In this document: positions 58,901 through 64,000 of the stretch, piece after piece
Layout: every line of letters starts with the position of its first letter
Numbering within the stretch: position 1 is the first letter of the stretch
From: Metabacillus sp. KUDC1714
Lineage (GTDB): Bacteria > Bacillota > Bacilli > Bacillales > Bacillaceae
Length of the DNA stretch: 64,000 bases
Direction of reading: 5' to 3'
NCBI RefSeq assembly: GCF_014217835.1
Contig: NZ_CP055263.1
Span: 4,281,501 to 4,345,500, forward strand
The notes under the pieces: generated by a model
What the model was told of the DNA's origin: nothing
Seen by the model: only the letters and a program-made list of their open reading frames with translations
The model's database searches: none
Position numbers and translations under genes: made by a program

Positions 58901-60218
58901 GACAGTAGCAGAAAAAACTGCTTATGGATATGTAAAAGGATATGCAAATGATCATAACCTCATTTATAGAGGTGCTGAGGTTGACCGTCTTGTTCAAGGA
59001 TGTACCGGAGTAAAACGAACAACAGGACAGCATCCAGGTGGAATAATTGTTGTACCTGATTATATGGATATCTTTGATTTTTCGCCGATTCAATTCCCTG
59101 CAGATGCAACAGGTTCTGAATGGCGTACAACCCATTTTGATTTCCATTCCATTCATGATAACCTATTAAAACTAGATATTCTTGGACACGATGATCCAAC
59201 TGTAATCCGTATGCTACAGGATTTAAGCGGTATTGATCCAAAAACTATTCCGACAGATGATCCTGAGGTAATGAAGATTTTTAGTGGAACCGAGTCTTTA
59301 GGCGTGACTGAAGAACAAATAATGTGTAAAACAGGGACATTAGGGATTCCTGAGTTTGGAACAAGATTTGTTCGGCAAATGCTTGAAGATACAAAACCAA
59401 CTACGTTCTCTGAGCTTGTCCAAATTTCTGGTCTATCACATGGGACAGATGTATGGCTTGGGAATGCTCAAGAGTTAATTCATAATAAAATATGTACGTT
59501 AAGTGAGGTTATTGGCTGTCGTGATGACATCATGGTATATCTTATCTATCAAGGATTAGAGCCTTCATTCGCCTTCAAGATTATGGAGTCTGTTCGTAAA
59601 GGAAAAGGTTTAACAGATGAAATGGAAGAAGAAATGAAAAAACAGGAAGTGCCAGCTTGGTATATTGATTCTTGCTTAAAAATCAAGTACATGTTCCCAA
59701 AAGCCCATGCTGCGGCTTACGTGTTAATGGCTGTACGTATTGCGTATTTTAAAGTTCATCATGCTCTACTATATTATGCTGCATATTTCACAGTTCGTGC
59801 CGATGATTTTGATATTGACACAATGGTAAAAGGTTCTACACCAATTCGAGCTAAAATTGATGAAATTAATCTAAAAGGGTTAGATGCTTCTCCAAAAGAG
59901 AAAAACCTACTAACTGTATTAGAACTAGCACTAGAAATGTGTGAAAGAGGATATTCCTTCCAAAAGGTTGACCTTTATCGTTCTAGTGCAACAGATTTTA
60001 TTATTGATGGGAATACACTAATTCCCCCGTTCAACTCCATTCCTGGACTTGGAACAAACGCAGCGTTAAATATTGTAAAAGCTAGAGAAGACGGAGAATT
60101 TCTATCAAAAGAAGATCTCCAGCAACGAGGTAAAGTCTCAAAAACAATCATTGAATATTTAAACACTCATGGCTGTCTTGATGAACTACCGGATCAAAAC
60201 CAACTATCACTATTTTAA
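55905..60218 (+). CDS. polC: DNA polymerase III alpha subunit, Gram-positive type PolC
   Basis: Main replicative polymerase, 1437 residues. Order: N-terminal domain, OB fold (about 225-320), PHP domain ([20 protein letters not shown], about 333 on) split by the inserted DEDD proofreading exonuclease ([20 protein letters not shown], about 420-590), zinc-binding loop ([10 protein letters not shown] and CSNCGAQY, about 912-945), polymerase core with [11 protein letters not shown], and thumb. The end QLSLF is a sliding-clamp-binding motif. GGGA-type ribosome site. Confidence 0.98.
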   Translation: MDMQINQIERFQLLLQQINLTEDAVVVHFKNGSIAKLTVHKQTKKWHFHFQFEKILPFDVYQLFQTKLAKAFSHIADVTFSIETKEQNFDEKLVQDYWSICIQQMDGISPPMLALLNEQKPTVQGIKVIVKTKNDTEAMTIKRKYASLIQESFQELGFPTFQLDTTVAVSQEEILKFQEQKLQEDKEKGLKALTDMVNAEKEEASQAEYTGPLTIGYTIKNDEEIRTLASIEDEERRTAIQGYVFDAETKELRSGRTLLTFKITDYTSSILVKMFARDKEDAVLVQAVKKGMWLKVRGSIQNDTFVRDLVMIANDINEITPQERRDQSPEDEKRVELHLHSPMSQMDAVTSVSKYIEQAKKWGHKAIALTDHAVAQSFPEAYSAGKKNGVKVLYGVEINLVNDGVPIAYNDDNRFLPDETYVVFDVETTGLSAVYDTIIELAAVKVRGGEIIDRFESFANPHHPLSAITIDLTGITDDMVKDAPNVDEVLRKFKDWIGNDILVAHNASFDMGFLNVGYKKLLGEEKAKNPVIDTLELGRFLYPEFKNHRLNTLCKKFDIELTQHHRAIYDAEATGYLLVKMLKDAAEKGIENHNQFNDNMGKGNAYQRSRPYHAIILAQNETGLKNLFKLVSISHMNYFYRVPRIPRSQLNKYREGLIVGSACDKGEVFEGMMQKSPEEVEEIAAYYDYLEVHPLEVYNHLIALDYIKDETSLKEIVTNIVKLGEKLEKPVVATGNAHYLNPVEKVYRKILISSQGGANPLNRHELPNVHFRTTDEMMNCFSFLGKEKAKEIVIDNTNKIADMIDEIKPIKDDLYTPKIEGADEEIRAMSYSRARSIYGENLPELVEARLEKELKSIIGHGFAVIYLISHKLVKKSLDDGYLVGSRGSVGSSFVATMTEITEVNPLPPHYVCPDCQHSEFFNDGSVGSGFDLPNKECSNCGAQYQKDGHDIPFETFLGFKGDKVPDIDLNFSGEYQPTAHNYTKVLFGEDNVYRAGTIGTVAEKTAYGYVKGYANDHNLIYRGAEVDRLVQGCTGVKRTTGQHPGGIIVVPDYMDIFDFSPIQFPADATGSEWRTTHFDFHSIHDNLLKLDILGHDDPTVIRMLQDLSGIDPKTIPTDDPEVMKIFSGTESLGVTEEQIMCKTGTLGIPEFGTRFVRQMLEDTKPTTFSELVQISGLSHGTDVWLGNAQELIHNKICTLSEVIGCRDDIMVYLIYQGLEPSFAFKIMESVRKGKGLTDEMEEEMKKQEVPAWYIDSCLKIKYMFPKAHAAAYVLMAVRIAYFKVHHALLYYAAYFTVRADDFDIDTMVKGSTPIRAKIDEINLKGLDASPKEKNLLTVLELALEMCERGYSFQKVDLYRSSATDFIIDGNTLIPPFNSIPGLGTNAALNIVKAREDGEFLSKEDLQQRGKVSKTIIEYLNTHGCLDELPDQNQLSLF

Positions 60219-60245
60219 AGGACATTAAAACACTAAGTCTCAAGC

Positions 60246-60260
60246 GGGGGCTACCCCCCC
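60246..60260 (+). repeat. G5/C7 hairpin after polC
   Basis: GGGGG (60246-60250), CTA loop, CCCCCCC (60254-60260). Very GC-rich in an AT-rich genome; may be a REP-like remnant or terminator core, though no T run follows. Confidence 0.5.
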
Positions 60261-60366
60261 ACTAATTGAAATGAAACACTAACTAGAAGATTATAGTGCA
60301 TTAACAACGTTGCTCTAAGTAGTGTCAAACTCCTACAAAGACTTGTTCAAATAACTTAAATATTCT

Positions 60367-60388
60367 CCTGGGGGTCTGACCCTGGGGG
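60367..60388 (+). repeat. REP-like GGGTCTGACCC palindrome
   Basis: GGGTC-T-GACCC at 60372-60382 flanked by a direct repeat CCTGGGGG (60367-60374 and 60381-60388). GGGGTCTGACCCC-type palindromes are scattered in firmicutes in the same way as GGGGACAGTCCCC. Confidence 0.55.
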
Positions 60389-60401
60389 AATTAAGGTATA
60401 T

Positions 60402-60430
60402 TTGCAATAAAAATACGGTTATGTTATGAT
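60402..60430 (+). promoter_or_regulatory. SigA promoter for the rimP-nusA-infB operon
   Basis: TTGCAA (60402-60407), 17-base spacer, TATGAT (60425-60430). Start near 60437 and a leader of about 280 bases. Confidence 0.7.
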
Positions 60431-60446
60431 TTTAATGGAAATGCTA

Positions 60447-60499
60447 ACGATAAGCAGAGGAAAAGAGTGGGGAAACCCACTCTTTCGTATTGTTATCGT
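60447..60499 (+). promoter_or_regulatory. Nested leader hairpin of the rimP operon
   Basis: Outer ACGATAA (60447-60453) pairs with TTATCGT (60493-60499); inner AAGAGTGGG (60463-60471) pairs with CCCACTCTT (60476-60484) and closes on a GAAA tetraloop. Lies just after the expected transcription start. Confidence 0.6.
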
Positions 60500-60532
60500 C
60501 CTCGTCACTCGGATAGTATAGTACATACCATT

Positions 60533-60557
60533 CCCTGCTCAAAAGGCAGGGTTTTTC
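60533..60557 (+). terminator. Leader terminator upstream of rimP
   Basis: CCCTGC / GCAGGG, 7-base loop, T5 run. It is 160 bases ahead of rimP, within the leader. In B. subtilis a NusA-dependent terminator in this leader gives NusA autoregulation; this site fits, with a short stem and imperfect T tract as expected for NusA dependence. Confidence 0.7.
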
Positions 60558-60621
60558 AGCAACTTAAAGGTGTCAAATTGCTGTTTAGGATAAGAATGCT
60601 AGTTTTTGGACTAAAGAATCA

Positions 60622-60704
60622 TGTCTAGCTTCAGCGCCTAGCCTTCAAGTCAATAATCACCAAAGGTATGTGATTATCGTTGCCCAAGGCATGCGCTTTT
60701 CTTA
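60622..60704 (+). repeat. Short intergenic palindromic repeat before rimP
   Basis: TGTCTAGCTTCAGCGCCTAGC to GCATGCGCTTTTCTTA; 83 bases with its own central stem ATAATCAC / GTGATTAT. Ends 15 bases before the rimP start. Confidence 0.75.
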
Positions 60705-60719
60705 GCAAGGAGGAAGAGA

Positions 60720-61190
60720 ATGAGCAAAAAAGTAACGGAAATCGTGGAACAATTAGTGACACCAATTTTAAACGATATGAAATTAGAATTGGTCGATATT
60801 GAATACGTGAAGGAAGGTTCTAATTGGTTTCTTCGATTATTTATTGATTCTGAAAAAGGCATTGATATTGAAGAATGTGGTGTAGTTAGTGAACGATTAA
60901 GCGAGCAGCTTGACGAATTAGATCCCATTCAACATAACTACTTCTTAGAAGTTTCATCGCCAGGTGCTGAGAGACCATTAAAAAAAGAAGAAGATTTAAA
61001 GAAAGCAATTGGTAAACAGGTCCATATTAAAACATATGAACCAATAAATGGAGAAAAGTTATTTGAAGGTGTCTTAACTGATTTTGACGGTCAAACGGTT
61101 ACTGTAACTGTAACAATTAAGACTAGGAAAAAACAGGTTGAAATCCCTTATGATAAAGTGGCAAAAGCTAGATTAGCCGTAACATTTTAA
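60720..61190 (+). CDS. rimP: Ribosome maturation factor RimP (YlxS)
   Basis: Needed for 30S subunit maturation. 156 residues. N-terminal alpha/beta domain ([20 protein letters not shown] start, [36 protein letters not shown]) and C-terminal SH3-like barrel. AAGGAGGAAG ribosome site. First gene of the nusA-infB operon. Confidence 0.97.
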   Translation: MSKKVTEIVEQLVTPILNDMKLELVDIEYVKEGSNWFLRLFIDSEKGIDIEECGVVSERLSEQLDELDPIQHNYFLEVSSPGAERPLKKEEDLKKAIGKQVHIKTYEPINGEKLFEGVLTDFDGQTVTVTVTIKTRKKQVEIPYDKVAKARLAVTF

Positions 61191-61194
61191 CTAG

Positions 61195-61256
61195 CATGGA
61201 CTGCAGTATCTCCAGCAGATTTGTGAGTATTTATCCACTTACAAGTCCAAGCATTC
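61195..61256 (+). repeat. Imperfect palindrome in the rimP-nusA gap
   Basis: GCATGGACT (about 61195) can pair with AAGTCCAAGC (about 61246), and inside it TTGTGAGT pairs with ACTTACAA with one G-U. No T run. Possibly a decayed member of the intergenic repeat family. Confidence 0.4.
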
Positions 61257-61361
61257 TCCTCATTACTTCTTAAGTGTACTAAGCTTGTACCTTAACTGTA
61301 GAAGGTGGATTTAGCAAAACAATATGCATTTAGCTTATTTTTTAAGGGGGAAGCCGTTAAA

Positions 61362-62492
61362 ATGAGTAGTGAACTATTAGATGCCTTAACAATTTTAGAA
61401 AAGGAAAAGGGCATCAGCAAGGAAATTATCATTGAAGCAATTGAAGCTGCATTAATTTCTGCTTATAAACGAAACTTTAACCAAGCACAAAATGTTCGCG
61501 TTGATTTAAATCGTGAAACAGGGACAATGAAGGTTTATGCAAGAAAAGATGTTGTTGATGAGGTATATGATCCGCGTCTTGAAATATCTCTTAGTGAAGC
61601 ACGAGGAATCAATCCAAATTATGTGCTGAACGATGTGATTGAGATGGAAGTTACTCCAAAGGATTTCGGTCGTATTGCAGCACAAACAGCTAAACAAGTC
61701 GTAACTCAGCGTGTTCGTGAAGCTGAGCGTGGTGTAATTTATAGCGAGTTTATTGATCGAGAAGAAGATATTATGACAGGTATTGTTCAGCGTATCGACT
61801 CTAAATTCATTTATGTAAGCTTAGGTAAAATAGAAGCTCTTTTACCTGTTAGTGAGCAAATGCCAAATGAAACTTATAAACCACATGACCGTATAAAGGT
61901 ATTTATTACAAAGGTTGAAAAAACGACGAAGGGCCCACAAATTTTTGTGTCTAGAACACATCCGGGACTTTTAAAGAGATTGTTTGAAATCGAAGTTCCA
62001 GAAATCTATGATGGTACTGTTGAAATTAAATCTGTTTCTAGGGAAGCTGGAGATCGTTCAAAAATCTCTGTACATTCCGAGAATCCTGAAGTAGATCCGG
62101 TTGGATCATGTGTTGGGCCTAAAGGGCAACGTGTACAAGCAATTGTCAACGAATTAAAAGGAGAAAAAATTGACATTGTAAAATGGTCGCAAGATCCTAT
62201 TGAATTTGTCGCTAACGCACTTAGTCCTTCTAAAGTAGTTGAGGTACTTGTAAATGAAGAAGAAAAAGCTACTACAGTTATTGTTCCTGATTATCAATTA
62301 TCATTAGCAATTGGTAAACGTGGACAAAATGCTCGTTTAGCAGCTAAGCTTACTGGTTGGAAAATAGATATTAAAAGTGAAACAGATGCCGAAAAAGCTG
62401 GAATTTATCCACTTCAAAAGTCTGAATCCGACGTTGATGTTGATGACGAACCACTTTTAACTAGTATTCATGAACCTGAGCTTAGTGAATAA
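61362..62492 (+). CDS. nusA: Transcription termination/antitermination factor NusA
   Basis: 376 residues. N-terminal RNA-polymerase-binding domain ([20 protein letters not shown]), S1 domain (about 135-200), KH1 and KH2 ([20 protein letters not shown] and [20 protein letters not shown]), acidic tail. Typical Bacillus form without the two C-terminal AR repeats of E. coli. ATG 61362 with AAGGGGG; the earlier in-frame start at 61305 would add a non-conserved 19-residue head. Confidence 0.97.
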   Translation: MSSELLDALTILEKEKGISKEIIIEAIEAALISAYKRNFNQAQNVRVDLNRETGTMKVYARKDVVDEVYDPRLEISLSEARGINPNYVLNDVIEMEVTPKDFGRIAAQTAKQVVTQRVREAERGVIYSEFIDREEDIMTGIVQRIDSKFIYVSLGKIEALLPVSEQMPNETYKPHDRIKVFITKVEKTTKGPQIFVSRTHPGLLKRLFEIEVPEIYDGTVEIKSVSREAGDRSKISVHSENPEVDPVGSCVGPKGQRVQAIVNELKGEKIDIVKWSQDPIEFVANALSPSKVVEVLVNEEEKATTVIVPDYQLSLAIGKRGQNARLAAKLTGWKIDIKSETDAEKAGIYPLQKSESDVDVDDEPLLTSIHEPELSE

Positions 62493-62505
62493 GAGGTGAA
62501 ATCAC

Positions 62506-62778
62506 ATGAACAATCGCAAAATTCCTTTACGTAAATGTGTTGCAACAGGTGAAATGAAAACCAAAAAAGAATTAGTCCGAGTTGTCCGATCAAAGGAAGG
62601 CGATGTTTCTGTCGACCTAACCGGAAAAAAAAATGGACGTGGAGCTTATATCACACTTGATAAAGAGTGTATTCTTTTAGCGAAAAAGAAAAATATTCTT
62701 GCTAATCATTTAAAGACAAAAATTGATGAAACTGTATACGAAGAGTTACTTCAATTGGCTGAGAAGGAGAAACAATAA
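62506..62778 (+). CDS. rnpM: RNase P modulator RnpM (YlxR)
   Basis: 90 residues. DUF448/YlxR fold: [20 protein letters not shown] and [17 protein letters not shown]. Recently described as an RNase P RNA-binding modulator. AAGAGGTGA ribosome site. Gap to ylxQ is 4 bases. Confidence 0.94.
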   Translation: MNNRKIPLRKCVATGEMKTKKELVRVVRSKEGDVSVDLTGKKNGRGAYITLDKECILLAKKKNILANHLKTKIDETVYEELLQLAEKEKQ

Positions 62779-62782
62779 ATAC

Positions 62783-63088
62783 ATGAATCAGCAGCAACGA
62801 TGGACGTCCTTATTGGGCTTAGCAAATCGAGCACGAAAAGTTATATCAGGGGAGGAACTTGTTGTTAAAGAAGTGAGACAACAACGCGCTAAACTTGTTC
62901 TTCTTTCACAAGATGCATCCGCTAATACAATGAAGAAGGTAACAGATAAATGTAAATTTTATCAGGTCCCCTTAAAAACCGTTGAGGATCGCTACCAGTT
63001 AGGTCAAGCAATTGGTAAAGATGCGAGAGTCGTTGTAGCGATAAATGATGCTGGCTTTGCTGCAAAGTTAAAAACCTTGCTCGATTAA
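62783..63088 (+). CDS. rplGA: L7Ae-family RNA-binding protein YlxQ
   Basis: 101 residues. L7Ae/L30e fold: [40 protein letters not shown]. Kink-turn RNA-binding family; role in Bacillus not settled. ATG 62783 chosen: the longer frame from 62723 lies inside rnpM and GAGAAGGAG sits 10 bases upstream of this ATG. infB follows after 19 bases. Confidence 0.93.
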   Translation: MNQQQRWTSLLGLANRARKVISGEELVVKEVRQQRAKLVLLSQDASANTMKKVTDKCKFYQVPLKTVEDRYQLGQAIGKDARVVVAINDAGFAAKLKTLLD

Positions 63089-63107
63089 TATTCTTGGGGG
63101 TGAACGT

Positions 63108-64000
63108 ATGACAAAAATGCGAGTTTATGAATATGCAAAACAAACAAATGTATCAAGTAAAGACATTATTTCTACGTTACAAGAGATGAATGTTGAAGTT
63201 AATAATCATATGTCAACAATTGAAGATAATGTCATAGTTAAGCTTGATCAAAAATTTAAAGCAAAAAGTCAAGAAAATACAAATAACGAATCAACTAAGA
63301 AACCGGGGAAACAAGTGAATAATTCTAATACAAGTCCTAACAATTCAAATGTAAAAACAACTAGTGGTGGAGAGAAATCTGCTAACAATAAATCGCTTAA
63401 GCAAGCTCCAACTAACAATAACCGAGATAACAAAAAGCCAAATCAATCTAATAATAAACCCTTTAATCAAAATAAAGGTAAGAAAAACAACAACAATAAG
63501 AAAAATAAAGGTAACTTCCAACAACCTGTTCAACCAAAGCCTAAAAAGGAACTACCTAGTAAAATTACCTTCACAGATAGTTTATCTGTAGGAGAATTAG
63601 CTTCAAAGCTTGGTAAAGAGCCTTCGGAAATTATTAAAAAGCTTCTTTTACTCGGAACAATGGCAACAATTAATCAAGAGCTTGATAAAGACTCAATTGA
63701 ATTAATTGCTGGTGAATATGGTGTTGAAGTGGAAGAAGAAATTGTATTTGAAAAAACAGAATTCGAGAAGTATGAAGAAGAGGACCGTGATGAAGATTTA
63801 CAAATCCGCCCTGCTGTTGTAACAATCATGGGTCACGTTGACCATGGTAAAACAACCCTTCTTGACTCCATTCGAAATACGAAAGTAACTGAAGGTGAAG
63901 CTGGGGGTATCACTCAGCATATTGGTGCATATCAGATTGTTTCTAATGATCAAAAGATTACCTTCCTTGATACACCAGGTCATGCTGCTTTTACAACTAT
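63108..64000 (+). CDS. infB: Translation initiation factor IF-2, 5' part
   Basis: Open to the window end, 297 full codons visible of roughly 700. N-terminal IF2N domain [20 protein letters not shown], then a long Asn/Lys-rich linker (about residues 55-145, with runs of four Asn), a second IF2N domain ([20 protein letters not shown]) and the start of the G domain with [15 protein letters not shown] and [11 protein letters not shown]. Start ATG 63108 with GGGGGTGAA. Confidence 0.97.
   Translation, partial: MTKMRVYEYAKQTNVSSKDIISTLQEMNVEVNNHMSTIEDNVIVKLDQKFKAKSQENTNNESTKKPGKQVNNSNTSPNNSNVKTTSGGEKSANNKSLKQAPTNNNRDNKKPNQSNNKPFNQNKGKKNNNNKKNKGNFQQPVQPKPKKELPSKITFTDSLSVGELASKLGKEPSEIIKKLLLLGTMATINQELDKDSIELIAGEYGVEVEEEIVFEKTEFEKYEEEDRDEDLQIRPAVVTIMGHVDHGKTTLLDSIRNTKVTEGEAGGITQHIGAYQIVSNDQKITFLDTPGHAAFTT

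Larger units (their letters stand above)
60219..60719 (+). other. polC-rimP intergenic region: REP-like palindromes, promoter, structured leader, repeat
   Basis: 500 bases without a gene. From left: GGGGG(CTA)CCCCCCC hairpin (60246-60260), a GGGTCTGACCC palindrome (60372-60382), the rimP promoter (60402-60430), a nested hairpin, a terminator, and the intergenic repeat (60622-60704). Confidence 0.7.

Noticed and set aside
58818..59241. Overlapping minus-strand frames inside polC
   Set aside because: Antisense to a conserved part of PolC; no own signals.
63364..63591. 75-codon plus-strand frame in infB
   Set aside because: Out-of-frame reading of the AT-rich IF-2 linker; the infB frame is continuous to the window end.

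Overview
The window is a low-GC chromosomal segment from a Bacillus-like member of the Bacillaceae. Gene order, Shine-Dalgarno strength, TTG/GTG starts and protein sequences all match the conserved trmD-to-infB region of Bacillus subtilis. All 63 intact or partial genes and the one pseudogene are on the plus strand. I see no tRNA, rRNA, phage, integrase island, transposase gene or CRISPR array. The species cannot be named from the sequence alone.

Layout. Positions 1-5242: tRNA/ribosome genes (trmD 3' end, rplS), signal peptidase lepB, ribosome assembly GTPase rbgA, RNase HII rnhB, then the pair ylqG/ylqH, which resembles a flagellar FliK / FlhB C-terminus pair. Positions 5499-7580: sucCD (TCA cycle). 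Positions 7680-16347: DNA processing and tRNA modification (dprA, topA, trmFO), then the xerC-hslV-hslU-codY block. Positions 16689-45905: the fla/che operon, flgB through sigD and swrB. It encodes the rod, MS ring, C ring, export gate and ATPase, hook, SRP-like GTPase FlhF and its partner FlhG, the CheA/W/B/Y/C/D chemotaxis core and the flagellar sigma factor. Positions 46061-49506: rpsB, tsf, pyrH, frr. Positions 49632-60218: uppS, cdsA, dxr, rseP, proS, polC. Positions 60720-64000: the rimP-nusA-rnpM-ylxQ-infB operon, with infB cut by the window end.

How the genes work together. CodY, encoded just before the flagellar operon, is known in B. subtilis to repress that operon, and an imperfect CodY-box-like sequence lies just upstream of a candidate promoter here. 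The flagellar operon makes its own late sigma factor (SigD) near its end. The rimP/nusA operon starts with a good promoter, a nested hairpin with a GAAA loop and an intrinsic terminator ahead of rimP, as expected for NusA autoregulation.

Most unusual points: (1) a decayed small gene between sigD and swrB (stops and frameshifts, but a readable protein); (2) a hook protein FlgE with an extra Asn/Thr-rich segment of about 200 residues; (3) a family of roughly 80-125 bp palindromic intergenic repeats upstream of cheW, pyrH, dxr and rimP, with an inverted copy between rpsB and tsf and a second small palindromic element nested in the cheW copy; (4) the FliK-like/FlhB-C-like pair ylqG/ylqH outside the flagellar operon. 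I found no clearly new multigene system. All function calls rest on sequence reading and family knowledge; no database search was run.
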